Shown in pieces: positions 33,177 through 41,739 of a stretch of DNA of 50,395 nt. A program made the position numbers and the translations under genes. The first letter of the stretch is position 1, and the number at the start of each line of letters is the position of its first letter. The DNA comes from an uncultured Lachnospiraceae bacterium. GTDB taxonomy: Bacteria; Bacillota; Clostridia; Lachnospirales; Lachnospiraceae. The notes beneath the pieces were generated by a model that ran no database searches, had not been told where the DNA came from, and saw only the letters and a list, made by a program, of their open reading frames with translations. The stretch lies in NCBI GenBank assembly GCA_902788555.1, contig CADAKQ010000017.1, forward strand, positions 1-50,395. Direction: 5' to 3'.

Positions 33177-33925
33177 CCGTTTTTCTGCGCCTCTCTAATA
33201 AAATCATCCATTGTTCTACGACTACTATGTAAATACTTTGCATCCAGTAGTTGACACATTTCCCATGTAGTACGGTATTGATATGTAATATAATGAATAT
33301 CCTTGATTTGTATTTGTCCTGTACCTAAAGCAGGATTGTAATTTATGTCTGCATCCGAAATAAACTTCAAATCATATTCATTGTGGTCAACAACTTCCAT
33401 GATTCCATCCATCAAACCAGTCTTTTCATTTCTTTTTACATATACCCTATGTTTTATTGACAGAATTATAAACATAAAATCAGGATTTTGAACATATGCT
33501 GTTCTAATTCTAGAAAACGATGTTATGTTCGGACCCTTTCCGCTATTGAGTATATCATTTGCTGTTGCTTTTACATCAACATTTCCTGTTATAGCTGTTC
33601 CTTCTTTCTTAAATTGTAGAATAATATCCGCCATACCAAGTCTCTCTTGCGCCTCGACATTCAACAAATAATATGGATTATTCATATCATCTCTTATACC
33701 AGCAAAAACCTCTCCTGCCCACGCTTCTAACATCGGTCCAGCAATCTTGTTTATATTCTCTAATGGTAAACCCATTTTAAGATTTGTGTTTATAACTATT
33801 TTGTTATCTCCTGATTCCATCTGTGAATCAAGAATACTTTTCATTTGTCCAATAACAAATTCTGAATCTTCTTTATATGATTCAGACTCAACCGGTACTT
33901 TAAAATTCAATTCTTCGTACTTCAT
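33164..33925 (-). CDS. Putative type II restriction endonuclease (PD-(D/E)xK)
   Basis: 253 aa. The candidate catalytic core is D100 (LGMADIILQF) with D117-V-K119 (GNVDVKATAND), the spacing of a PD-(D/E)xK nuclease; E67/E72 lie in the preceding helix. GPNITSFSRIRTAYVQNPDF recalls one type II family whose name I cannot supply. ATG 33925 has AGGAG six bases upstream; the ATG two codons earlier overlaps it. The methyltransferase gene overlaps its 3' end by 13 bases, and a broken ribbon-helix-helix gene ends 13 bases upstream of its start. Confidence 0.8.
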   Translation of the reverse strand: MKYEELNFKVPVESESYKEDSEFVIGQMKSILDSQMESGDNKIVINTNLKMGLPLENINKIAGPMLEAWAGEVFAGIRDDMNNPYYLLNVEAQERLGMADIILQFKKEGTAITGNVDVKATANDILNSGKGPNITSFSRIRTAYVQNPDFMFIILSIKHRVYVKRNEKTGLMDGIMEVVDHNEYDLKFISDADINYNPALGTGQIQIKDIHYITYQYRTTWEMCQLLDAKYLHSSRRTMDDFIREAQKNGWIK

Positions 33926-33937
33926 AAACATCTCCTA

Positions 33938-34135
33938 TCATGCTTTTATTAAAAAAGCCAAATAACTACTTTTCTTTTCCTTCTCATGATTATAAATTAT
34001 TTTGGTTTTCTCCATTAAAAACGTTTTTCTGAATAATTCATTGTATGAATAAAGCACTTCAAAACGAGCTGCTTTCTTATACTTTTCTAATTATTTTTCA
34101 CTTACCCTTATACTCATTAAAATCGTCTTTTTCAT
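33938..34135 (-). pseudogene. Ribbon-helix-helix regulator gene broken by an in-frame TAA
   Basis: Frame of 65 codons: MKKTILMSIRVSEK, then TAA (34091-34093), then LEKYKKAARF and 40 more residues ending at TGA 33938. The beginning (ILMSIRVSEK, then LEKYKKAA) is the strand-helix pattern of RHH antitoxin-like DNA-binding proteins. It lies directly before the restriction enzyme gene behind a good promoter, the place of a controller gene. As it stands only a 14-residue peptide can be made, unless the stop is read through. Confidence 0.6.
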
Positions 34136-34155
34136 GCTAAAATCTTTCTGACACA

Positions 34156-34183
34156 ATTATACATCAATGCATCACATTCTCAA
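34156..34183 (-). promoter_or_regulatory. Promoter of the restriction-modification operon
   Basis: On the minus strand TTGAGA (34183-34178), a 16-base spacer and a perfect TATAAT (34161-34156), just upstream of the broken RHH frame. Confidence 0.65.
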
Positions 34184-34205
34184 TACAATTCACTACTTTA
34201 AAATA

Positions 34206-34244
34206 TAAAAATAGAATCCCTTAAACAAGAGGGATTCTATTTTT
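34206..34244 (-). terminator. Terminator after lysS
   Basis: A strong stem (AAAATAGAATCCCTT / GAGGGATTCTATTTTT) with T-runs on both strands, so possibly bidirectional. It marks the border between the accessory island and the core genes. Confidence 0.85.
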
Positions 34245-34325
34245 AACTTGTTCTCTCAACCGGTCATATATCATTATCATATTTAGACCTAAAACGACAA
34301 CGAACTTTTAATTTTACTACATTTT

Positions 34326-35945
34326 TCAGTTCAAACTCTTCATTGTCGGGAACAATAACACATCCCTTATCGCCGGACTATCCGTCAACAACATACACAA
34401 CCTATCAATTCCATAACCGATACCACCCGTAGGAGGCATACCGATTTCAAGTGCGTTTAAGAAGTCCTCGTCGGTGTGGTTGGCTTCCTCGTCACCTGCG
34501 TCGGCGAGCTTGTCCTGCTCGGCGAAACGCTCTCTCTGGTCGATCGGGTCGTTAAGCTCTGAGTATGCGTTGCACATCTCCCATCCGTTCATGAACATTT
34601 CAAAACGCTCTACGTATTCCGGATTCTCAGGCTTCTTCTTGGTAAGAGGTGAGATTTCGATAGGGTGATCCATTACAAATGTAGGCTGGATAAGGTGCTC
34701 CTCTACATACTCCTCGAAGAAGAGGTTAAGTATGTCGCCCTTCTTGTGTCTGTCCTCATACTCTACGTGCTTTTCGTCTGCAATCTTTCTTGCATCCTCA
34801 AGTGTCTTTATCTCATTCCAGTCAACGCCTGCGTACTTCTTAACAGCGTCAATCATGGTTATTCTTTCAAACGGCTTGCCGAGATCCATCTCCACGCCCT
34901 GATAGGTGATGGTGGTTGTGCCGAGCACCTCCTGTGCCACGTAGCGATACATTTCCTCAGTCAGATCCATCATTCCGTTGTAGTCGGTGTATGCCTGATA
35001 AAGCTCCATAAGTGTGAACTCAGGATTGTGTCTTGTATCAAGTCCTTCATTTCTGAATACTCGACCTATCTCGTACACTCTTTCAAGTCCGCCGACGATA
35101 AGTCTCTTTAAGTATAACTCAAGTGAGATACGAAGCTTAAGGTCCTCGCCGAGTGCGTTGAAATGTGTTTCAAACGGTCTTGCTGCAGCACCGCCCGCAT
35201 TTGACACAAGCATCGGAGTTTCAACCTCCATGAAGTCCTTGCCTGCAAGGAATTTTCTTATGGCTGCGATTATCTTGGAACGCTTGATAAATGTATCCTT
35301 AACATCTGCATTCATGATAAGGTCGGTATATCTTTGTCTGTATCTCATGTCGGTATTGGTGAGGCCGTGATATTTTTCAGGAAGTATCTGAAGTGACTTG
35401 GTAAGAAGTGTCACCTCATTTACATGAACGGATATCTCTCCAGTCATGGTTCTGAACACATATCCCTTTATACCAACGATATCGCCTACGTCATATTTCT
35501 TATATTCTGCGTAGTTTTCCTCGCCGATATTGTCTCTTGCAACGTATATCTGAATATTGCCGAGCTTATCCTGTATATTTGAAAATGAAGCCTTACCCAT
35601 GATACGCTTGCTCATAAGACGGCCTGCTATGCTTACCTCGATAGGTGAAGCATCCATGATGGCGCGACGCTCCTCGTAGTCCTTCTTTCTAAGAGGTCTT
35701 GCCTCCTCCTCAGGAAGTCCGGTTACGTCCACAGGAGTTCTGCCTGCAAGTAACTCGCTCTCTAATTTTTCATATAAAGCTACGCAGTCGGCAGTATGAT
35801 GTGTCACATCATACTTGGTTATTACAAATGGATCCTTGCCGTTTGCCTGAAGCTCTGCAAGCTTTTCTCTTCTTACCTTAAGAAGCTGGTTTATGTCCTG
35901 CTCCTTAGGCTGTTCGTTGTTATTCTTATTTTGGTTTTCTGCCAT
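34326..35945 (-). CDS. lysS: Lysyl-tRNA synthetase, class II
   Basis: 539 aa. N-terminal OB-fold anticodon-binding domain (about residues 80-185: [18 protein letters not shown]) and class II catalytic core with motif 2 [20 protein letters not shown] and motif 3 [10 protein letters not shown]. Charges tRNA-Lys with lysine in the cytosol. The length is somewhat over the usual 500 owing to a Asn/Gln/Glu-rich N-terminus and insertion. TAGGAAAG precedes the ATG. greA lies 147 bases upstream on the same strand. Confidence 0.97.
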   Translation of the reverse strand: MAENQNKNNNEQPKEQDINQLLKVRREKLAELQANGKDPFVITKYDVTHHTADCVALYEKLESELLAGRTPVDVTGLPEEEARPLRKKDYEERRAIMDASPIEVSIAGRLMSKRIMGKASFSNIQDKLGNIQIYVARDNIGEENYAEYKKYDVGDIVGIKGYVFRTMTGEISVHVNEVTLLTKSLQILPEKYHGLTNTDMRYRQRYTDLIMNADVKDTFIKRSKIIAAIRKFLAGKDFMEVETPMLVSNAGGAAARPFETHFNALGEDLKLRISLELYLKRLIVGGLERVYEIGRVFRNEGLDTRHNPEFTLMELYQAYTDYNGMMDLTEEMYRYVAQEVLGTTTITYQGVEMDLGKPFERITMIDAVKKYAGVDWNEIKTLEDARKIADEKHVEYEDRHKKGDILNLFFEEYVEEHLIQPTFVMDHPIEISPLTKKKPENPEYVERFEMFMNGWEMCNAYSELNDPIDQRERFAEQDKLADAGDEEANHTDEDFLNALEIGMPPTGGIGYGIDRLCMLLTDSPAIRDVLLFPTMKSLN

Positions 35946-35978
35946 ATCTTTTCTTTCCTAACTTTTTCATTAATTTAT

Positions 35979-36013
35979 TATCGGTTCCTTCTTAGTCAAA
36001 AAAGGAACCGATT
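35979..36013. other. Inverted repeat between greA and lysS
   Basis: A 10-bp inverted repeat (TCGGTTCCTT 35981-35990 / AAGGAACCGA 36002-36011). Neither strand has a clear T-run after it, so it may be an mRNA-processing or weak termination site between the two genes. Confidence 0.4.
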
Positions 36014-36092
36014 AATCATCATACTTCATTTACCTTAAGTAACCTCAGCCTTAAAAAAGTTCAAGCTGTCTCTACTTACATTTTATAATCAA

Positions 36093-36572
36093 TTACTTCT
36101 TCCTTATATCAAGTATCTTATACTGGAACTCTCCGTCCGGAGCTTCGATGGTAACTATATCACCGATTTTCTTTCTCATAATTGCTGCACCGAGAGGTGA
36201 TTCATTTGAGATTTTGCCCTTAAGGAAGTTAGCCTCGGTTGAACCTACTATCTTGTACTCAACAACCTCGTCCATATCGATATCATGAAGTACAACCTTT
36301 GAACCGAAGTTTACTGTTCCTGCCTCTGACTCTTCCTCATCAAACACCTCAGCATTTTTAAGTATCTTCTCTATCTCTTCAATTCTTGCTTCGATATCAC
36401 GCTGTTCATCCTTAGCAGCATCATACTCAGCATTTTCAGATAAGTCACCCTGTGCTCTTGCTTCCTTTAACTTTTGAGCAACCTCCTGTCTTTTATTAAC
36501 CTTTAACTCCTGTAACTCATCCTCTAACTCTTTAAGACCTTCATAACTAAGAATATTTTTCTTCTCTGCCAT
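36093..36572 (-). CDS. greA: Transcription elongation factor GreA
   Basis: 159 aa, standard length. The N-terminal coiled coil contains the conserved AREQGDLSENAEYDAAK-like block (here ARAQGDLSENAEYDAAK), whose acidic tip stimulates transcript cleavage by stalled RNA polymerase; the C-terminal FKBP-like domain ends with NESPLGAAIMRKKIGD. AAAGGG is about 7 bases before ATG. The neighbouring lysS is a common companion in Firmicutes. Confidence 0.97.
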   Translation of the reverse strand: MAEKKNILSYEGLKELEDELQELKVNKRQEVAQKLKEARAQGDLSENAEYDAAKDEQRDIEARIEEIEKILKNAEVFDEEESEAGTVNFGSKVVLHDIDMDEVVEYKIVGSTEANFLKGKISNESPLGAAIMRKKIGDIVTIEAPDGEFQYKILDIRKK

Positions 36573-36708
36573 ATCAAAATCCCTTTCTACATATCGATGA
36601 ATGAATTTAGATTCGTATCATTTGTCATATCATTCATCATATTATTCACAAAAATTCAATGCAACAATTATACTCCATTAAAGCTATATTGTCAAAGAAT
36701 AAATAGTA

Positions 36709-37167
36709 TTAAAACACTATCCTTTGTGCGAAGTAATCCTTGTCCTTTTTACTATCCATGAATGATGCCATATATATAGGTAAATAACTAATCTTCCCCT
36801 CTTTTGATACATTACAATTTGCAAATACAAATCCCTCATCAACACCATATTCTTTATTATTCAAACAATTATTTAGTGCTGAATGTTTTGTATAATCCTT
36901 ACCGCTCTTAACTTCAATAGGTGCTAATTTGCCGTTATATTCTATAACAAAATCCAACTCTCCCTGCCGTTTTGAATTATAATAATAAACATTAAAGCCC
37001 TTACTTATAAGCTCTTCAGCAACAGCATTTTCATATATTCCTCCACCATTTAAATTATTATCATTATTTAATATCTTCGTTTTAGTATTCATTCCATAAA
37101 CTGATGTTAGCATTCCAACATCAGAAAGATACAATTTAATTTTTAAACTTTTTGTCAAAAATTCCAT
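36709..37167 (-). pseudogene. C-terminal fragment of a DUF4143-type ATPase
   Basis: 152 aa. Family members are about 400-470 aa with an N-terminal AAA ATPase; here only the DUF4143/PD-(D/E)xK end remains: IKLYLSDVGML, GGIYENAVAEEL, then GELDFVIEYNGK with PIEVKSGK (D73, E86, K88). No Walker A lies upstream. The first codons are formed by the third copy of a 32-bp tandem repeat, so the 5' end has been lost or rearranged. It may still be transcribed, but a functional ATPase cannot result. Confidence 0.72.
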
Positions 37168-37228
37168 CAAAAAAATCTCTTTTTTGTCAAAAATTCCGCC
37201 TAAAAACTCTCTTTTTTGTCAAAAATTC
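37153..37228. repeat. 32-bp tandem repeat with TTGACA in each copy
   Basis: TGTCAAAAATTC begins at 37153, 37185 and 37217 (period 32). On the minus strand each copy reads GAATTTTTGACAAAAAA, which carries a perfect -35 hexamer; no matching -10 is evident. The third copy encodes the first residues of the DUF4143 fragment. Confidence 0.7.
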
Positions 37229-37231
37229 TTT

Positions 37232-38305
37232 TTAAAACAATATATCCCTAAAACACAAAATCGGTTCATTCTTTTCAAAGTCCCAGCTATGGTAGGAATC
37301 TCCGTGGCATCTGTCCTTTTCACCGCAGTCCTGACATTTGGTGCATCTATCGCTTAGGTCGATTCTGAATTCCTTGAATTCATTTTCCCAAACATCCTTA
37401 AATCTGTCCTTTAATATATTTCCCTGCACGAGCTCCGGTCTTCTCTCGATATCAAGGCACGCTATTATATCTCCGCTTGCGGTTATGCTTGCAACGTAAA
37501 GACCTGCAGAGCATATGAAGTACCAATCCCTTATCTCACGCTCGTACTCGGTGCCCAGATAGTGACTGCAGCCGTATTCCACAGGCTCCCCGGCCATTCT
37601 CTTATTTCTGATAAACTCCACCAGATATCGATAATCCTCCTTGGTTAAGATAAGCTCAGGATGAAGCTTCGCCCTTCCCATAGGCTCGATATTTATTACT
37701 CTCCATGAATCGATATCCATCTTGTCAAATATTTCGTAAAGCGCATCCAACTCGCCTATATTCTGATGTGTAACCACGGTCGTAACCTGAATGGCTTTGA
37801 ACTTGCCGACATTTATAAGATTTTGGATCCCCTCCATAGCCTTCCTGTATCCGCCCGGAGTCTGCCTGAAAGCATCATGCGTTTCCTCCAAACCGTCTAT
37901 GCTGACGGATATGGTACTCATACCGGTCTCGTATAGCTTACGAGCAATTTCAGGCGTAATCAATATACCGTTACTCGTCATTCCCCACTTAAATCCAAGC
38001 ATATGAGCATAGCCCATAATCTCAAAAAAGTCTTTTCGAAGAAGTGGTTCTCCACCGGTTATGCAGAGCATATAACCCTTTGTACCGAAGTCTTCCTTTA
38101 CCTCATCCAAAAATGCTTTGTACTGTTCTAAGGTTAATTCTTCGCTTTTAACATCTCCGCAGGAGCTTCCGCAATGAAGACAACGCTCATTACACCGAAG
38201 TGTAAGCTCCAGAAACAGATTTTTGAGCAACGGCTTTTTCTTCAGTTCTTCCCTGTACTCGGCAAGCTGCTCCATATGCTTATACTTTGTATCAACATTT
38301 AACAT
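37232..38305 (-). CDS. Radical SAM/SPASM enzyme paired with a lipoprotein
   Basis: 357 aa. The SAM cluster motif is TLRCNERCLHC (C38, C42, C45), followed by ITGGEPLLRKD and SISVSIDGLEETHD. The C-terminal SPASM region has cysteines in FICSAGLYVAS, ACLDIE and a dense CTKCQDCGEKDRC, enough for auxiliary 4Fe-4S clusters. From memory it resembles the rSAM_w_lipo type (TIGR04133) that accompanies small lipoproteins. ATG 38305 has GGGG seven bases upstream. The lipoprotein gene ends 51 bases upstream on the same strand, so that protein is the likely substrate: probably a peptide-backbone or side-chain modification (inference). Confidence 0.85.
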   Translation of the reverse strand: MLNVDTKYKHMEQLAEYREELKKKPLLKNLFLELTLRCNERCLHCGSSCGDVKSEELTLEQYKAFLDEVKEDFGTKGYMLCITGGEPLLRKDFFEIMGYAHMLGFKWGMTSNGILITPEIARKLYETGMSTISVSIDGLEETHDAFRQTPGGYRKAMEGIQNLINVGKFKAIQVTTVVTHQNIGELDALYEIFDKMDIDSWRVINIEPMGRAKLHPELILTKEDYRYLVEFIRNKRMAGEPVEYGCSHYLGTEYEREIRDWYFICSAGLYVASITASGDIIACLDIERRPELVQGNILKDRFKDVWENEFKEFRIDLSDRCTKCQDCGEKDRCHGDSYHSWDFEKNEPILCFRDILF

Positions 38306-38356
38306 GCAAATTACCCCATACAATCCTTAGGTATTTTTTCAGCTTGATTAATCGCA

Positions 38357-38629
38357 TTACTCAAAATCCTCCGGCGGTCCGTACACGTCCTCCGGTACCT
38401 CATCCTCCGGATTATACTTCTCGGTAGTTGTCTCCTCCGTAGTTGTATCATCAAAGTCTGTAGGAGGACCATACACCGTCTCCGGCTCCGTTATCTCGAT
38501 GTCCTCGGTTGTGGTCGGCGCAGCCGTCGTGTTATCATCTTTATGCGATCTGCAGCTTGTAAATCCCGCCAGAAATACTCCACTGGTCAAAGCTGCCGCT
38601 ATCAGTTTTGTTTTGGTTGTTTTTTTCAT
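38357..38629 (-). CDS. Small lipoprotein with two VYGPP motifs, candidate radical SAM substrate
   Basis: 90 aa. A signal peptide with lipobox ends at Cys26 (AGFTSC). The mature part is Thr/Glu/Asp-rich and low in complexity. Two near-identical motifs, VYGPPTDF at 52-59 and VYGPPEDF at 82-89, are 30 residues apart; the second ends the protein. Nothing else in it looks structured, so these motifs are probably the functional sites. GGGAAGG lies about 6 bases before ATG. It sits between the AICAR transformylase gene (27 bases) and the radical SAM gene (51 bases). Exported and membrane-anchored; modification would have to occur before export. Confidence 0.8.
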   Translation of the reverse strand: MKKTTKTKLIAAALTSGVFLAGFTSCRSHKDDNTTAAPTTTEDIEITEPETVYGPPTDFDDTTTEETTTEKYNPEDEVPEDVYGPPEDFE

Positions 38630-38656
38630 ACTTTACCTTCCCTACATTTATCTTCC

Positions 38657-39835
38657 TTAATGATGGAATAATCTTATTCCTGTAAATGCCATAACCATAT
38701 CGTAGCTGTCGGCACACTCGATTACAAGGTCATCTCTTACCGAGCCGCCCGGCTGAGCTATATACTTAACGCCACTCTTCTTAGCTCTTTCGATATTATC
38801 CGAAAATGGGAAGAACGCATCAGAACCGAGAGTAACGTCCTGATTTTTAGAAAGCCAAGCTTTCTTTTCTTCGCGTGTGAATACCTCAGGCTTAACCTTG
38901 AATCTCTTCTGCCATTCGCCCTCACGAAGTACATCCTCGTACTCGTCACCCATATATACATCGATTGCATTGTCTCTGTCTGCACGTCCGAGTGAGTCGA
39001 TAAACTGTAAACCAAGCACCTGAGGTGACTGACGTAAGAACCAGTTATCAGCCTTCTGTCCGGCAAGTCTTGTACAGTGAATTCTTGACTGCTGTCCCGC
39101 ACCGATACCGATTGCCTGACCATTCTTTACATAGCAGACTGAGTTTGACTGAGTGTACTTTAAAATGATAAGTGAAATCTTCATATCGATAAGTGCCCAG
39201 TCAGGTATTTCCTTATTCTTTGTAACTATATTGGAAAGCAAATCACCGTTTACATCCAGTTCATTTCTTCCCTGTTCAAATGTAATTCCGTAAACCTGCT
39301 TCTTCTCAAGTGCAGCAGGAACATATGATTCATCTATCTGAATAACATTGTAGTTACCCTTCTTCTTAGCCTTTAAGATTTCAAGTGCCTCGTCCGTATA
39401 ACCTGGAGCGATTACACCGTCTGAAACCTCTCTTTTGATAAGCTTTGCTGTATCCACATCACACACATCCGAAAGTGCTATAAAGTCACCGAAGGAAGAC
39501 ATTCTGTCTGCGCCTCTTGCTCTTGCATAGGCACATGCAAGCGGTGATAACTCACCCAAATCATCCACCCAGTAAATCTTTGCAAGTGTATCCGAAAGCG
39601 GAAGTCCCACTGCAGCACCTGCAGGAGATACATGCTTAAATGAAGTAGCTGCCGGAAGGTTAGTCGCAGCCTTTAACTCCTTAACCAACTGCCAGCCGTT
39701 AAATGCATCAAGGAAATTGATATATCCCGGCTTGCCGTTTAAAACTGTAACAGGAAGCTCACTTTTGTCCTCCATATATATTCTTGATGGCTTCTGATTC
39801 GGATTGCATCCGTACTTTAATTCTATCTCTTTCAT
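38657..39835 (-). CDS. Stand-alone AICAR transformylase (PurH C-terminal domain type)
   Basis: 392 aa. Transfers a formyl group from 10-formyl-THF to AICAR, the ninth step of purine synthesis. The catalytic Lys-His pair is in FKHVSPAGAA (about residues 67-76); GSDAFFPFSDNIERA and YIAQPGGSVRDD are the substrate-binding blocks. The IMP cyclohydrolase domain normally fused in PurH is absent; the next upstream gene (39874-40587) supplies that step. GGAGG is close before ATG. The product is FAICAR. Confidence 0.9.
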   Translation of the reverse strand: MKEIELKYGCNPNQKPSRIYMEDKSELPVTVLNGKPGYINFLDAFNGWQLVKELKAATNLPAATSFKHVSPAGAAVGLPLSDTLAKIYWVDDLGELSPLACAYARARGADRMSSFGDFIALSDVCDVDTAKLIKREVSDGVIAPGYTDEALEILKAKKKGNYNVIQIDESYVPAALEKKQVYGITFEQGRNELDVNGDLLSNIVTKNKEIPDWALIDMKISLIILKYTQSNSVCYVKNGQAIGIGAGQQSRIHCTRLAGQKADNWFLRQSPQVLGLQFIDSLGRADRDNAIDVYMGDEYEDVLREGEWQKRFKVKPEVFTREEKKAWLSKNQDVTLGSDAFFPFSDNIERAKKSGVKYIAQPGGSVRDDLVIECADSYDMVMAFTGIRLFHH

Positions 39836-39873
39836 ATCTTTCCTCCTAATTTCTACTTCTGACTGACTCTTTT

Positions 39874-40587
39874 TTACTTATTCTTATTTACTATCCTTGT
39901 CTCATACTTTCCGGTTGCGATATCGATGTATCGCACGAATAAAGATACTTTGTTATCTTCATTCAAGTTACTCCATACTTCGTCTGTGAAGGTGTCGATA
40001 TCGCCTGATATTTTGACCCACTTCGGTTCGCCCTCGAAGCTTGGGAGCGGATTGCCGTCATGCATATATGTATGGATGAAATGTCCCTCGCCCGCTACCG
40101 GATTTTCGTATGCAAAGGTATATCTGTTGCACGCATCAGGATTTCCGTTATTGCTCTTTAAAATTGACATAGCATAATTGTAACGTCCGTTTTCGATATG
40201 CATTATTCCTGATATTCTCGGAGTATAATTCGGACCGTCAGGTTCGAATTCACGTGAGCGGAGTGACTGTTCAAAGGTATTTTGTCTGTCCATACCGTCA
40301 TAGATAGTGTCCGTCTGGTCACCGTTTGTAACTATGGTCTTATTGCCAAGCACTCTTACAGGTGCGTATATTATGAGGCTTGGGTCCTCAAGCTTGGAAG
40401 GATCAAAGGCTTCGGTACGTATGCCCTCTCCTTCTTCCACAAATATTCTGTTTCTGCTGTTTGAGCTTCTTCCCATTATGAAGTAAGCGGTTACTGCCTT
40501 GGTACCGTCCTCGGAAACTCCGATTACAATACCTCTTCCCGGGTAAGCGTTCTCCTTTAACTCATTTGCAAGTGATAACATTTCCAT
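39874..40587 (-). CDS. IMP cyclohydrolase, PurO type
   Basis: 237 aa. Closes FAICAR to IMP, the last step of purine synthesis. The N-terminal YPGRGIVIG carries the GRG block of the archaeal-type PurO fold (NTN-hydrolase-like), unrelated to the PurH cyclohydrolase; FIMGRSSNSRNRIF, IYAPVRVLGN and NGDQTDTI are further blocks. ATG 40587 follows GGAGG by seven bases; the earlier ATG five codons up overlaps that site. It sits 38 bases upstream of the AICAR transformylase gene, so the two reactions of PurH are encoded side by side by separate genes. Confidence 0.88.
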   Translation of the reverse strand: MEMLSLANELKENAYPGRGIVIGVSEDGTKAVTAYFIMGRSSNSRNRIFVEEGEGIRTEAFDPSKLEDPSLIIYAPVRVLGNKTIVTNGDQTDTIYDGMDRQNTFEQSLRSREFEPDGPNYTPRISGIMHIENGRYNYAMSILKSNNGNPDACNRYTFAYENPVAGEGHFIHTYMHDGNPLPSFEGEPKWVKISGDIDTFTDEVWSNLNEDNKVSLFVRYIDIATGKYETRIVNKNK

Positions 40588-40693
40588 CAAAAAAACCTCC
40601 ATATTCTATCTTGTATATAAATCAGCAGCCTGTGCTGTTTTTATCATAACTGTTTTCCAAACCTGTCGGTAATAACTTCCATATATAATTGCT

Positions 40694-41407
40694 CTATTGG
40701 TCGCTATCCTTAATAATATCCCCACCTTGGTCGTTGGTCACATCACCGCTTTGATTAAGTGGTATTTTTTCTCCCATGAATATCGGTTCAAACTTAAAAA
40801 GTGACCAGATAAAATCCTTGTCAACCGCAACTATCTCTCTGAAATCTCTCTTGGTCTGTCCGTGATATCTGGCATCCTTGGCTGCCACACCGTATGCATC
40901 CATGCCAAGACTCTTTGCAACATAAACCGAGCGGTAAAGATGATATCTCTGTGTTACTATAACAACCTTCTTGGCACCGAATATTTCCTTTGCGCGATAC
41001 ATAGTATCATAAGTAGAAAATCCGGCATGGTCCATGAAAATATCCTCCGAAGGAACACCTCTTGCTATGGCATAATCCTTCATAACCTGAACCTCATTAT
41101 AATACTTGCTGCCATGGTCGCCGCTCATAATAATCTTAGGCGCCACACCCGCTTTATATAACTCAATCGCCCTATCGAGCCTGTCACTAAGCATAAGACT
41201 CGGCGTATTGCCATTCTTGACCGAAGCCCCCAGCACGATAATACAATCCACCTCCGCAAGGTCTGCCGCCTCATCCGCATCTATTATTCTATTCTTCGTG
41301 CTAATTCTCACAAATGCATTAATACCCAGGGTAAAAACAATCACCACAAGCACAACCGCACCGATAACAATAGCAAATATCTTAACAATCTTCTTAAAAG
41401 TCTTCAT
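40694..41407 (-). CDS. SanA/YdcF-like DUF218 membrane protein
   Basis: 237 aa. One N-terminal membrane helix (about residues 8-32) then a DUF218 domain: VDCIIVLGASVKNGNTPS, LSDRLDRAIELYK, IIMSGDHGSKYYNE, VTQRYHLYRSVYVAKSLGMDAYG. This pattern is that of SanA, linked to envelope permeability and vancomycin resistance in enteric bacteria; the biochemical function is unsettled. The C-terminal 20 residues are polar and acidic and not part of the family domain. It ends 106 bases before the purO gene. Confidence 0.85.
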   Translation of the reverse strand: MKTFKKIVKIFAIVIGAVVLVVIVFTLGINAFVRISTKNRIIDADEAADLAEVDCIIVLGASVKNGNTPSLMLSDRLDRAIELYKAGVAPKIIMSGDHGSKYYNEVQVMKDYAIARGVPSEDIFMDHAGFSTYDTMYRAKEIFGAKKVVIVTQRYHLYRSVYVAKSLGMDAYGVAAKDARYHGQTKRDFREIVAVDKDFIWSLFKFEPIFMGEKIPLNQSGDVTNDQGGDIIKDSDQ

Positions 41408-41739
41408 ACAAAATCCTACATATAATATGTCAGGGGAATAATTCCTTCTGACACACTTGTTATTATCTGATATGATACGAAATTATAATTAATAACGGGT
41501 TATAACAGCATTTTGTCCGATTTGTGCAAAATCAGCAATGAAGCATCGCATATATTTGCTCAGAAACCGAACTGTCCGAGCGAAGCGAGTTTTCGGTTTC
41601 GTGCAAATATAAAGATGTTGAATGTACTGATTTCACAAATCGCTGACAAGCTGTTAAAACTCGTTGATAATTATATTTCGTATCTATTAAAACCATAAAT
41701 ATGTGTCAGAAGGAAACATCCCCCTGACACATTTTTAGT
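41408..41739. repeat. About 304-bp foldback element (imperfect palindrome)
   Basis: From 41428 to 41731 the sequence is nearly its own complement: outer arms TGTCAGGGG...TTCTGACACA and TGTGTCAGAAGG...CCCCTGACA; middle arms ATACGAAATTATAATTA and TAATTATATTTCGTAT; CGATTTGTG... and ...CACAAATCG; apex GAAACCGAA and TTCGGTTTC around 41580. The outer ends share TGACACACTT and TGTGTCA with the 117-261 element. There is no reading frame. It looks like a miniature inverted-repeat element; as RNA it would be one long hairpin lying between glgB and the SanA-like gene. Confidence 0.8.
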
